From contig JAFQOQ010000032.1 of NCBI GenBank assembly GCA_017403085.1, forward strand, positions 1 through 34,717: DNA of 34,717 nt. The letters are read 5' to 3'. Shown here piece by piece: positions 15,656 to 23,748 of this stretch (positions are counted from its first letter, which is position 1; every line of letters begins with the position of its first letter). The position numbers and the translations under genes are program-made. Below the pieces are notes generated by a model. It made no database searches and was not told the origin of the DNA. It saw nothing but the letters and a program-made list of their open reading frames with translations. Source of the stretch: Alphaproteobacteria bacterium. Its GTDB lineage: Bacteria > Pseudomonadota > Alphaproteobacteria > Rs-D84.

Positions 15656-17424
15656 TAGTTCTTTTTACGTACTTGGATATGGACGTCACGAAGTTGTTGT
15701 TCGGTGACTTCGTTTGGACTGCCCATAAGTAAGTCTTGACCACGTTGATTGGCAGGGAACGCAACGGTTTCACGAACACTGTCGCCAAAGCCGATGATTT
15801 CAGATACCAATCTGTCAATACCAAATGCACATCCGCCGTGTGGTGGGGCGCCATATTGGAATGATGTGTATAGGCCAGAAAAATTCTTTTCGACCGCTTC
15901 GATTGGATAACCAGCGATTTCAAAGCATTTTTCCATAACACGTGGGTTATAGTTGCGCAGACCGCCACTGCAAATTTCTAGACCGTTCATTACCATGTCG
16001 AATTGTGCGGCCTTGATTTCAAATGGATTTTTTGTATCCAATTCGTCCATTGTCGCCATTGGGTACGAGAATGGATTGTGTGTGAATTTTGGTGCGCCAC
16101 CACGTTCTTCGTCGGGTTCAAAAAATGGAAATGATTCAACCCAACAGAATGCAAAGTCACGCTTATTTACCAAGCCCAGGTCATCGCCCAGTTTTGTGCG
16201 TAATTTGCCGGCAGCCTTGGCGGCAGATTCTGGGGCGTCACATACAAAGAACAGTGATGCGTTGTCGCCGGCAATTTCATGTAATTTTGCAATGCGGTCG
16301 GCATCCAGTTTTTTTGCAACGGGCCCTTTGGCTTCGTCTGCGAATACAATGTATCCTAATCCACCAAGCCCCAGTTCTTTGACCGCGAAATCGCCCAGTT
16401 TATCAAACCATGAACGTGGTTTGTCAGCAGAATTAGGCGCAGGAATTGCACGAACAACACTGCCATTTTCAATTGCGTTTGCAAAGATTCCAAAGTCAGA
16501 ACCACGGAATATTTCAGTCACATCATGGATGATGATTGGGTTGCGTAAGTCTGGTTTGTCAGAACCATACTTTAACATTGCGTCATCAAATGTGATGTGT
16601 GGTATTTCTGGATATACATTTGCGTCTGGTGCAAATGTGCGTACCAAATCAGGCATGATGGCTTCGCCGACGGCCTGGATGTCTGGTAAATCAACGAACG
16701 ACATTTCTAGGTCAAGTTGATAAAATTCTAGTAATCTATCTGCGCGCAGGTCTTCGTCGCGGAAGCATGGCGCAATTTGAAAATATCTGTCGAAGCCAGA
16801 AACCTGTAACAATTGTTTGAACATTTGTGGTGCCTGGGGCAGGGCATAGAATTTGCCATGGTGATAACGGCTGGGGACCAAAAAGCAGCGTGCGCCTTCG
16901 GGTGAGTCAGCAGTTAAAATTGGTGTCTGGAATTCTGAAAAACCAAGATCCCACATTTTGTCACGTAACCATTTCATCATTTTATTGCGTGTCAAAATTG
17001 TGTTGTGTAATTTTTCACGACGCAAATCCAAGAAACGATATTTATAGCGTAATTCTTCGCTGACTTCGTCGTCACCAAATACTTGGAATGGTAATACGTC
17101 TGAATTCGTTAAGACTTCAAAAGATTGTGCCTGAATTTCAATGCCGCCAGTTGGAATTTTGTCATTGATTGCCGCAGCGTCACGGGCAACAACAGTGCCG
17201 GTGATTTTAATTACAGATTCTGGGCGAACTTTTTCTAGTGCTTCGTCACCACCATCAAACACAATTTGGGTTATGCCATAGTTGTCGCGCAAATCAACAA
17301 ATAATAATGCGCCGTGGTCGCGTTTGCGATGAACCCATCCAGACAAAACAACCGTTTCGCCAACGTTTGTGGTGTTTAATTCGCCACATGTATGTGTTCT
17401 GAACTTTGATTTCAAAGATAACAT
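15655..17424 (-). CDS. aspS: Aspartyl-tRNA synthetase
   Basis: This 589-residue class IIb synthetase has an N-terminal OB-fold anticodon domain (VVLSGWVHRKRDHGALLFVDLRD-type start), motif 2 (about FRDEDLRADR, near residue 220), the bacterial insertion (GAD domain) and motif 3 GCAFGIDRL near 535. The start is the ATG at 17424, preceded by AAGGGA. A longer frame back to 17532 exists, but it reads through the T-box leader (ending GTKMLSLKSK) and is not coding. Whether it also charges tRNA-Asn (non-discriminating type) cannot be decided here. Expression is predicted to be controlled by the T-box ahead of it. Confidence 0.96.
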   Translation of the reverse strand: MLSLKSKFRTHTCGELNTTNVGETVVLSGWVHRKRDHGALLFVDLRDNYGITQIVFDGGDEALEKVRPESVIKITGTVVARDAAAINDKIPTGGIEIQAQSFEVLTNSDVLPFQVFGDDEVSEELRYKYRFLDLRREKLHNTILTRNKMMKWLRDKMWDLGFSEFQTPILTADSPEGARCFLVPSRYHHGKFYALPQAPQMFKQLLQVSGFDRYFQIAPCFRDEDLRADRLLEFYQLDLEMSFVDLPDIQAVGEAIMPDLVRTFAPDANVYPEIPHITFDDAMLKYGSDKPDLRNPIIIHDVTEIFRGSDFGIFANAIENGSVVRAIPAPNSADKPRSWFDKLGDFAVKELGLGGLGYIVFADEAKGPVAKKLDADRIAKLHEIAGDNASLFFVCDAPESAAKAAGKLRTKLGDDLGLVNKRDFAFCWVESFPFFEPDEERGGAPKFTHNPFSYPMATMDELDTKNPFEIKAAQFDMVMNGLEICSGGLRNYNPRVMEKCFEIAGYPIEAVEKNFSGLYTSFQYGAPPHGGCAFGIDRLVSEIIGFGDSVRETVAFPANQRGQDLLMGSPNEVTEQQLRDVHIQVRKKN

Positions 17425-17607
17425 TTTGGTCCCTTTTTTATTGTTTCGCAGGGGCTGAAAAAATATATAGGATTTTCGGCACCCAGTGATTGCTGAATTC
17501 AGGGGCGCAAGATTCGTTCTGCGCGGTGCCACCCTGATTTATTACTTTGGTGTGGGGTTAAACGCTCCGTGGGTGTCAGTCACATCATTGCATTTGTGCC
17601 CATAGTG
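17425..17607 (-). promoter_or_regulatory. Asp-specific T-box riboswitch leader of aspS
   Basis: Read on the minus strand, Stem I (17602-17570) is closed by TGGG/CCCA, has an inner helix CACA/TGTG, and its 3' internal loop contains ACTGACA with the Asp codon GAC at 17577-17575 as specifier. After about 33 bases comes the antiterminator core (17536-17500): CAGGG, the 7-base bulge TGGCACC, helix GCGCA/TGCGC and CCCTG. It matches the T-box consensus GGGTGGNACCGCG. TGGC in the bulge would pair with GCCA, and tRNA-Asp has G73. Downstream, CCCCTG at 17454-17449 can pair with the ribosome site (17435-17430), so control may be translational. The leader is about 180 bases, with a very short Stem I. Confidence 0.85.
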
Positions 17608-17613
17608 ATTGGG

Positions 17614-17642
17614 ATTTTAATTCAGAAATTGCAAGTTTGCAA
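17614..17642 (-). promoter_or_regulatory. Promoter of the aspS T-box leader
   Basis: TTGCAA (17642-17637) and TAAAAT (17619-17614) are 17 bases apart on the minus strand. The predicted start near 17607 puts Stem I at the very 5' end of the transcript. Confidence 0.6.
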
Positions 17643-17654
17643 TAAAATAAATTG

Positions 17655-17785
17655 TAAAAATCGTCTGGGAAAAGACGCCTGTGGAATAAGTGATACGAAA
17701 CAGGTATGATTTAAATGCGAACACTGCGTAAATAACACCGGACTGTTGTACGGCCCGAACCCACATCCCTAAAAAGCGTTGTTTG
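17655..17785 (-). ncRNA. Possible small RNA between ftsA-rpe and the aspS leader
   Basis: A terminator-like hairpin CGTCT/AGACG (17677-17662) followed by ATTTTT lies on the minus strand, ahead of the aspS promoter and behind the rpe terminator. The roughly 110 bases before it are non-coding and contain possible stems CCTGT/ACAGG and GGGCC..GGTCC-like pairs. No clear promoter is seen, and the plus strand would also end in a terminator (17791-17820), so the strand is uncertain. It could also be residual leader sequence. Confidence 0.35.
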
Positions 17786-17790
17786 CAAAA

Positions 17791-17822
17791 AAATAAATCC
17801 AGTTTTATCTGGATTTATTTTT
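17791..17822. terminator. Terminator overlapping the ftsA-rpe stop codon
   Basis: AAATAAATCCAG (17791-17802) pairs perfectly with CTGGATTTATTT (17809-17820) around TTTTAT, with a T run on either strand. The stop codon of the fusion gene (17817-17815) lies inside the stem. Confidence 0.85.
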
Positions 17823-19599
17823 GTTCATGGGCTTTTTTTAACAGGCTTTGTACCGCCAATGGAAAATCGTTTGATTTGGCCAGGTATGATCCGCTGACCA
17901 ATAAATCTGCGCCGGCATCCCAACATGGTTGGGCCGTTTTGTCGTTTATGCCACCATCAACAGATATGACAAATTTTAGACCGTACTTTTTACGGGTGCC
18001 TGCCAAAATGGATATCTTGTGCAGGGTTGCAGGATTAAACTGTTGGCCGGCGGCGCCAGGGGTGACGGACATTACCATAACTTCGTCTATGTCGCGTAAA
18101 ATTGGCTTTAATATACTGACAGATGAATCTGGGTGCAGTGCAACACCAACACGACGGCCGGCGTTTTTGACAACACGTATCGCGGCACGCAGTCCAGATG
18201 TGTTGGTTGATAATATTATCGTGTCAGCCCCAGCCGCAATTGCGTCAGATGCCCAGACGGCCGGACTTTCTGTCATTAGATGTACGTGCAGGTGTGCGTT
18301 TGTGTGCGAACGAATAAGTTTTAATTCATCAATACTGCCGGCGATTCTATCAACATAAAAGCCGTCCATTATATCGACGTGTATCATAGATATGTTGGCG
18401 GAATTAAATAATGTGTATGTATCGCCACGCTTCATATTAAAACATAATGTGCTGGGTAATATTGGAACAAAGTGTGCGCGTTTTTTCTTTTTGCGACGAA
18501 AGATTTTTTTTATCCAACCAGAACGACGGGCCCAACGGTCTTGGCGGGCAAGGTATGCGTCGCGATGTGGGCGTTCGCATTCCCAAATGTATTGTGACAG
18601 GGCGCGTACCGTCGCATCAGGGGGCAAGACTTCGGTCACGATGGCAAATGCGTTTTCGATAAAATCACGCAGGCCTTCGACATCGGCACCGCCGCCAGAC
18701 ATGATGATTTTTGTCGGATGATATTTTGTAAATGATGGCAGACATCTGTCCTTAATCTGGCCAATAATATCGACGATAATTGGTATTATTATGTCATTAA
18801 CGTCGCCACGTGAAAAATCATATGCGGTATCCGCGGGGGTAAAACGGTTCATTTCTTTGGGTATCAGTGATGCGACGTTGTGTTTGATTCTGTCCGCTTC
18901 GTAAATATCGATGTTTAATTGTGATGCGATGGCGTTCGTTATGTCTGTGCCACCAAGTTTGATTTTTGTGTGCCAGACCGGACCACGGTCGGTCCATATG
19001 GATGCGGATGTATATTCTGCGCCAAAGTCTAAGAATAATGTTGTTTGTCGCGCCGTGCGATAGGCCGAGTTCTGTAAAAAGTGTGGGTCGAAAAATCCGT
19101 CAGACTGAATGTGGGCGGCCCGCAGATGTTCATAAATATTACTTAACCCAGGTTGTGAATAATATATTATGCCAAATGCAGATATTAATTGGCGGTCAAT
19201 GTGGCCAATTGGGGTGCGCATATTGCGCGCCGTGGGTGTGTCATAACGCAATGGAATAATATGCATTGGAAAATAATCGTCTGGGGCCGTAATCTGAGAT
19301 GTTTGGGCGCGAATATCAGATGCCGTGATTTTGTGTTCGCCGCCCCATGCAGTGCTTTTGGCAAGCATTTCAAATTCAGATGGCCCAAGATTCCCAGTAA
19401 TGTACGCAGAATCAAAATGGGTTCCGATTTGTTTTTCTAGTTCGTCAATGACAGATTTCAGTCCGTATGATGCGTCATTTGTATCAATTGAATAAATTGC
19501 AGAATTATTGATTTTCCCACTGCGGATGCGGTGGGCGATGCCACGTACGCAATGCGTGCCAATGTCTAGGCATAGAAAAGAAGAATCAAGTAAGTTCAT
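17815..19599 (-). CDS. ftsA-rpe: FtsA fused to ribulose-phosphate 3-epimerase
   Basis: This single 594-residue frame contains two whole proteins. Residues 1-357 are FtsA, the actin-like anchor of the Z ring: LDIGT at 11-15, LDFGAEYTS near 190, LGGTDIT near 216 and SGGGADVEGL at 301-310. Residues 358-373 (RRSGWIKKIFRRKKKK) resemble the amphipathic membrane helix that normally ends FtsA. Residues about 377-594 are ribulose-phosphate 3-epimerase, which interconverts ribulose- and xylulose-5-phosphate. They keep PS (Ser383), IHVDIMDG (His407, Asp409), HVHLM (His440), SVTPG and SVDGG (Asp548). No in-frame start codon lies before the catalytic Ser, so the epimerase cannot be made alone. The gene follows ftsQ by 6 bases, without its own ribosome site. 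Confidence 0.9.
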   Translation of the reverse strand: MNLLDSSFLCLDIGTHCVRGIAHRIRSGKINNSAIYSIDTNDASYGLKSVIDELEKQIGTHFDSAYITGNLGPSEFEMLAKSTAWGGEHKITASDIRAQTSQITAPDDYFPMHIIPLRYDTPTARNMRTPIGHIDRQLISAFGIIYYSQPGLSNIYEHLRAAHIQSDGFFDPHFLQNSAYRTARQTTLFLDFGAEYTSASIWTDRGPVWHTKIKLGGTDITNAIASQLNIDIYEADRIKHNVASLIPKEMNRFTPADTAYDFSRGDVNDIIIPIIVDIIGQIKDRCLPSFTKYHPTKIIMSGGGADVEGLRDFIENAFAIVTEVLPPDATVRALSQYIWECERPHRDAYLARQDRWARRSGWIKKIFRRKKKKRAHFVPILPSTLCFNMKRGDTYTLFNSANISMIHVDIMDGFYVDRIAGSIDELKLIRSHTNAHLHVHLMTESPAVWASDAIAAGADTIILSTNTSGLRAAIRVVKNAGRRVGVALHPDSSVSILKPILRDIDEVMVMSVTPGAAGQQFNPATLHKISILAGTRKKYGLKFVISVDGGINDKTAQPCWDAGADLLVSGSYLAKSNDFPLAVQSLLKKAHEQK

Positions 19600-19605
19600 C
19601 GCGTT

Positions 19606-20286
19606 TTATTTTACCAATGTGCGTGTTGGGTCGCGCATATCAATAAGGGTTATGTTCTTGGTTAAAATGCCATGGTTGCGATTTAAGGTCATCAATGTGC
19701 CAATCGCAGATATAGGGTCGTTTTCAGGTAACATAATAGTTATGCCGCCCAGTGTGTGCAGATTCCAACGTCTGTTTTCAATCCATTCAAGATAGTCCAG
19801 GTCCTGGACCAGGTTATGTGCAACCTTGGTTATATCGGATATGTCGTTTGGTAATGTGCCACGAAATACAACATTACCTTCGTCGCGGGTGTCGGTTGGA
19901 CTATTCACAATTGTGCCGTCCGCAGATAATGGAAAGAATTTTTCGCCATCAGTCCATAAGGCAACGGCGCGGTATAATGATACCTTGATTGCAAGGTTGC
20001 CGTTCGGCAGGCGGCGTACCGCAGATTTATTTACACCGGCAACATCATCAATGCGGGCGTTTAATGCAGATAAGTTTAAAGAGTATGCACGTGTTTTTGG
20101 GGCAACTGATGCCGCCGCTGCAATTGCAGACAGGTCTTTGTCGCGAATGTCTGCGGATATAGATATGTTTCGAACTATCGATATTTTGGTGCGGCCCATG
20201 CCAGTCATAATAGTGCGGGTTGCAAAATATACCGCCAATATAATTGCCAGAATAAAATACAACCAAAACCAGATAGAACGTTTCAT
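19606..20286 (-). CDS. ftsQ: Cell division protein FtsQ
   Basis: This 226-residue bitopic protein has a short basic cytoplasmic start, a membrane segment at about 5-24, a POTRA-like region (about 36-105, with SLNLSALNARIDDVAGV) and the beta domain typical of FtsQ (VALWTDGEKFFPLSADGTIV, then LHTLGGITIMLPEND). It links FtsA/FtsZ on the inside to FtsB, FtsL and FtsW/I in the periplasm. It is placed directly before ftsA, as in the dcw cluster, but the rest of that cluster (mur genes, ftsZ) is absent here. The promoter places transcription start next to the ATG, so translation may be leaderless. Confidence 0.88.
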   Translation of the reverse strand: MKRSIWFWLYFILAIILAVYFATRTIMTGMGRTKISIVRNISISADIRDKDLSAIAAAASVAPKTRAYSLNLSALNARIDDVAGVNKSAVRRLPNGNLAIKVSLYRAVALWTDGEKFFPLSADGTIVNSPTDTRDEGNVVFRGTLPNDISDITKVAHNLVQDLDYLEWIENRRWNLHTLGGITIMLPENDPISAIGTLMTLNRNHGILTKNITLIDMRDPTRTLVK

Positions 20287-20293
20287 AAACTTG

Positions 20294-20322
20294 ATTGTAT
20301 CATAAATTTAGCAAAAGTGCAA
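20294..20322 (-). promoter_or_regulatory. ftsQ promoter, apparently leaderless
   Basis: TTGCAC (20322-20317) and TACAAT (20299-20294) are 17 bases apart on the minus strand. Only 7 bases separate the -10 box from the ATG at 20286, and no ribosome site fits in between. Confidence 0.65.
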
Positions 20323-20331
20323 AGCGCATCA

Positions 20332-20718
20332 TTACATTGCGCGCAATAAATATCCGCGACGGAACATGCATCTGCGATATGCACCGACCGATTTAGATGT
20401 GGTGTTGCGTGGAACAGACATCAGGCTGCGTTGGCCAACGTCACGATATTCGTTTGATTGAAATGTTACCCACAGGCCGTCCCAATCAGGCATTTGGCCA
20501 CTTTGATTTGGGGCCAATAATTTTGATATGCGGGAACGTGGCTGGTGTGCGGGGCGGGTAATGCCCAGACAGGCCTTGTGATCGCGTACAAATTGTTCGG
20601 TGGTGACGGATTCATTTTCCCAGTTTAATACCGTGGCGTTGTCAATGTTTCCGCGATTTACGGATGCACATGACGCCAATGCGAGGGCTAAAAAAATGGG
20701 TAATATTTTTATTCTCAT
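20332..20718 (-). CDS. Small lipoprotein
   Basis: This 128-residue protein has a lipoprotein signal (MRIKILPIFLALALASC, lipobox ALAS/C) and a mature part with two further cysteines (KACLG and RRCMFRRGYL), which could form a disulfide. The C-terminal pattern, an aromatic-rich centre followed by YRRCMFRRGY, is common in small proteobacterial lipoproteins of unknown role, where the second cysteine lies in a CM..RGY-type motif. It ends 45 bases before the ftsQ start. The same leaderless promoter layout as ftsQ precedes it. No function is assigned. Confidence 0.82.
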   Translation of the reverse strand: MRIKILPIFLALALASCASVNRGNIDNATVLNWENESVTTEQFVRDHKACLGITRPAHQPRSRISKLLAPNQSGQMPDWDGLWVTFQSNEYRDVGQRSLMSVPRNTTSKSVGAYRRCMFRRGYLLRAM

Positions 20719-20725
20719 GTTTTCT

Positions 20726-20754
20726 ATTATAATTTAATTGCGTTTTGGGGGCAA
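20726..20754 (-). promoter_or_regulatory. Lipoprotein promoter, apparently leaderless
   Basis: TTGCCC (20754-20749) and TATAAT (20731-20726) are 17 bases apart on the minus strand, and the ATG at 20718 begins 7 bases beyond the -10 box. Confidence 0.65.
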
Positions 20755-20767
20755 TAGTTTTTATAAT
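20738..20767 (+). promoter_or_regulatory. Promoter of the rightward envelope operon
   Basis: TTGCGT (20738-20743) and TATAAT (20762-20767) are 18 bases apart. It overlaps the leftward lipoprotein promoter, so the two probably compete for polymerase. It may drive genes from 20795 through 25730. Confidence 0.65.
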
Positions 20768-20794
20768 GTAAAAAAATGGAGCAAGGACAGAGAC

Positions 20795-21118
20795 ATGGCG
20801 ATAACAGTTCAGAATTTTATCAAACTGGCGAATTATTATAACCAAACGGCGATGATGATGTCGGCAATTTGTGTGCAAAAGGGTGGAATTGCCATGGAAA
20901 ATTATGTGGGGCGTTTCTTTGCGGCAGATGTGCTGGAATATGTTGTTGAATACGGCCGGCGTCTGCAAGGTAGTGGCGTGGCGGTGCCGGGTGAAATTGT
21001 GGCGCTGATTAACAGGTTTGCGGCCCAGTATGAGCGGGTACGTGATTTAACGACGCCAACGCAAAAACCAATTCATGAAATGACGTTGGAAGAATTTGAA
21101 AAAGTGATGAATATTTAG
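20795..21118 (+). CDS. Unrecognised small helical protein
   Basis: This 107-residue protein starts at the ATG at 20795, preceded by AAGGACAG; a longer in-frame start at 20738 overlaps the promoter. It is soluble and helical, without signal peptide. Conserved-looking segments are QNFIKLANYYNQTAMMMSAI and a C-terminal EMTLEEFEKVMN. It is first in a run of plus-strand envelope genes and 26 bases before the secretin-like lipoprotein. No function is known. Confidence 0.75.
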   Translation: MAITVQNFIKLANYYNQTAMMMSAICVQKGGIAMENYVGRFFAADVLEYVVEYGRRLQGSGVAVPGEIVALINRFAAQYERVRDLTTPTQKPIHEMTLEEFEKVMNI

Positions 21119-21144
21119 TAGATTGATATGGAAAGGAGATTTAT

Positions 21145-22473
21145 ATGCTGCGTTTGAAAAGTTGGCTGATTGGGGTTGTGGGTATTGCTGCGCTGGTTGG
21201 GTGTGTGCAGCGGCCGGATGTAAATGGTATGCTTTATGACAATGTGACAGTTGTTGATCAATTGGTGATTGACGAGAATTCAGTGCCAATCTTTCCAAAA
21301 AAAGCCGCTTTGACCACAGATACAGCGCGCAGGTTTTCTATAGAATTGCCAAAACGGTGCGAGGTTGATTGGAATAATCAAAGTGTTGTGTCAGTTGTCC
21401 CAGCCGAGAAAGTGGAAATTGTGCGTCTGGGGGTGGGGGATGCGTTGCCTGAATTAAATGTGTCTGATTATGAATTTAAAGATTTAACGGTTAAGCAGGC
21501 GTTGGATAAACTGTTAGACGGTACAGATATTGCAGTTGTTGAAGACGAGGCCTTGTACGAAAAAATTTCCGGTACGATTTCGGCGGGGGGGCTGGAAGAT
21601 GCGGTTGAATTGATGACTAAGATGGGGCGTGTGTATTATTCGTATGATGACACGTTGGGGGAATTGCATTTAACACATCGGGCAAAGTGGCTGATAAAGA
21701 TGCCAAAGGATGAAACCATTATTATGGCTTTATTGGATGCGATGCATGGCGCGGATATGCGAAACCTGCTGGTGAATTGGCGGGATAAGACGGTTGTGTT
21801 CGAAGGAAACTATCAGACAGAACGTGAAGTGGCCAAGATTATCGCAGATATGTCCGGGAAAAAGTATATGATTGCGTGGGATATTGATGTGTATCGTGTG
21901 TATCCGCGTACAGATAATCCGATTGTTTGGATGAATTTATTGCCGGCGTTTGGTGAAGAAAATGTGCGTATGTCAATCCCAGGGGTTGTTGGGCGTGCAT
22001 TGGTTGTTAGTCCGGAAATAAATACTAAAACGTTGCAAGAATTCTTGGGGCAACAGGCAAATGTGGTTTTGATATCGCAGGGTACGTTTGCAATTCCAAA
22101 TGGATGGCAGTCGCGATTTGATATCGGACAATGTGGTAAAGAAGAACGTTTGGAAACTGATTTGATTATCGGTGCGACGGGAAAATATGGTGATTTTGGT
22201 GGGACTAATAAAATTGATGCGAAAATCGTTCTGCGTACAAGTAATGGTGAATTGAGTTCTTTTAATATCCCGTCGTCTGTTGGGGATAATTATGTAATAA
22301 TTGGGATTCCAACACATTCGTTTGTGACAACGCCAGAAACACTGGTTAGTCCGTTTGCAGAACTGGTTGTGTTTATGTCGCCGCGGGTTATTTCAATTGT
22401 AGATGGTGCAGGTGAAATTCAAGATGCAAATGAATTGATTGGTGATGCATTGCGTGATTTTTTGAGTGAATAA
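21145..22473 (+). CDS. Secretin-like lipoprotein
   Basis: This 442-residue precursor has a lipoprotein signal ending LVGC (about residue 20). A secretin/TonB short N-terminal-like region follows (SDYEFKDLTVKQALDKLLDG, near 110-130), then a central domain, and a C-terminal beta region ending ELVVFMSPRVIS, which resembles the closing strand of secretins. Secretins form outer-membrane channels of type II secretion and type IV pili; PilN/BfpB types are lipoproteins. The protein is short for a full secretin, so it may be a reduced or specialised form. The ribosome site AAGGAG is strong. The neighbouring Lol genes would deliver it to the outer membrane. Confidence 0.65.
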   Translation: MLRLKSWLIGVVGIAALVGCVQRPDVNGMLYDNVTVVDQLVIDENSVPIFPKKAALTTDTARRFSIELPKRCEVDWNNQSVVSVVPAEKVEIVRLGVGDALPELNVSDYEFKDLTVKQALDKLLDGTDIAVVEDEALYEKISGTISAGGLEDAVELMTKMGRVYYSYDDTLGELHLTHRAKWLIKMPKDETIIMALLDAMHGADMRNLLVNWRDKTVVFEGNYQTEREVAKIIADMSGKKYMIAWDIDVYRVYPRTDNPIVWMNLLPAFGEENVRMSIPGVVGRALVVSPEINTKTLQEFLGQQANVVLISQGTFAIPNGWQSRFDIGQCGKEERLETDLIIGATGKYGDFGGTNKIDAKIVLRTSNGELSSFNIPSSVGDNYVIIGIPTHSFVTTPETLVSPFAELVVFMSPRVISIVDGAGEIQDANELIGDALRDFLSE

Positions 22474-22482
22474 GGATTGTTG

Positions 22483-23736
22483 ATGTTTTCAAAGTTGGAA
22501 CGGAAAATAGCATTTAGATATTTGGGGGCCAAAAAACGTGGTTTTGGTTCTGTGATTTCGTGGGTGTCGTTGATTGGTATTATGCTGGGGGTGGCGACAC
22601 TGATTGTGGTGATGTCTGTGATGGGCGGATTTCATGACACGTTGTTGGGACGGATTGTCGGTATGAACGGTCATGTGGTGGTCTATCATCAGGATGGGGC
22701 GATTGCTGATTTTGATTTCTTGATTGATAAAATGAAACAGAACAAGGTTGTTGCGGCGCATGCAACGGGGATTGTGCCAATCGCCGAAGGTCAGGTTATG
22801 GCAACCGCCAATGGCAATAATACAGGTGCGATGATACGTGGTATTAGAATGTCAGATTTGGCAGAGAAGACAAAAAATGGAACACGTATTTATGGTAAAG
22901 ATTTGTCTGTGATTTCAGATGGCGAATTGGTTGCAGGGTCGTCATTGACGCGGGCGTTAAATGTAACGATGGGGGATAAGATTTCATTGGTGTCTGCAAA
23001 TGGTGCAACGCCAACGCCGTTTGGTACGATGCCAAGAATTATGTCGTATCCGGTGATGAGCTCTTTCTTTATGGGAATGTATGAATATGATTCTGGGTAT
23101 ATATTTATGCCATTACAGACTGCGCAAAAATATTTAAATATTGGTGATGCGGTGACGCATATTGATTTGTTCTTGAAAAATCCAGAAGATACAACCGCGG
23201 TGGTGGAAAGTTTAGGGCGACTGTTGCCGGATGGTTTTGTGGTGCGTGACTGGCGCGATTTAAATCGTGGGTTCGTGGGCGCATTACAGGTGGAATCAAA
23301 TGTTATGTTTTTAATCTTGTTGCTGATTGTTATAGTGGCGGCGTTTAATATTGTGTCGTCGTTGGTTATGCTGGTCAAAGATAAAAATAAAGATATTGCG
23401 GTGTTGCGTACGTTTGGGGTGTCGCGTAAATCTATGATGAAAATATTTATGCTGTCTGGGACATCAATTGGTGTGATTGGGGCGTTTTTTGGAACGATTT
23501 TTGGGGTGTTGATTGCAATTTATATTGAACCGATACGTCAATTTTTCCAATGGCTGACAGGACGTGATTTGTTCCCGGCAGAATTATATTATTTGTCGGA
23601 ATTGCCATCTAAATTGGTTTGGACGGATGTGTTGGGGATTGCATTGATTGCAGTGTTGTTGGCATTTTTGGCAACATTATATCCTGCGTGGAAGGCGGCC
23701 AATACAGACCCAGTGGAAGTGTTGAGAGGCGAATAA
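22483..23736 (+). CDS. lolC: LolC/LolE-type lipoprotein release permease
   Basis: This 417-residue FtsX/MacB-type permease starts with the family hallmark LERKIAFRYLGAKK, then a membrane segment (about 22-48), a periplasmic domain of about 220 residues and three more membrane segments (about 270-295, 315-340 and 375-400), ending TDPVEVLRGE. LolCDE extracts lipoproteins from the inner membrane and passes them to LolA. The start is the ATG at 22483 with AAGGAT upstream; TTG codons two positions earlier are less likely. Only one permease gene is present, so the complex may be a homodimer or its partner is elsewhere. LolC and LolE cannot be told apart by eye. Confidence 0.92.
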   Translation: MFSKLERKIAFRYLGAKKRGFGSVISWVSLIGIMLGVATLIVVMSVMGGFHDTLLGRIVGMNGHVVVYHQDGAIADFDFLIDKMKQNKVVAAHATGIVPIAEGQVMATANGNNTGAMIRGIRMSDLAEKTKNGTRIYGKDLSVISDGELVAGSSLTRALNVTMGDKISLVSANGATPTPFGTMPRIMSYPVMSSFFMGMYEYDSGYIFMPLQTAQKYLNIGDAVTHIDLFLKNPEDTTAVVESLGRLLPDGFVVRDWRDLNRGFVGALQVESNVMFLILLLIVIVAAFNIVSSLVMLVKDKNKDIAVLRTFGVSRKSMMKIFMLSGTSIGVIGAFFGTIFGVLIAIYIEPIRQFFQWLTGRDLFPAELYYLSELPSKLVWTDVLGIALIAVLLAFLATLYPAWKAANTDPVEVLRGE

Positions 23737-23748
23737 AGGATGTGTTAA

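Noticed and set aside
15953-16720. Long plus-strand frame opposite aspS
   Set aside because: It is antisense to a clearly recognised aspS and shows only mirrored codon bias.
17425-17532. N-terminal extension of AspS starting at 17532
   Set aside because: The extra 36 codons read through the T-box core and leader; the real start has a ribosome site and the normal family N-terminus.
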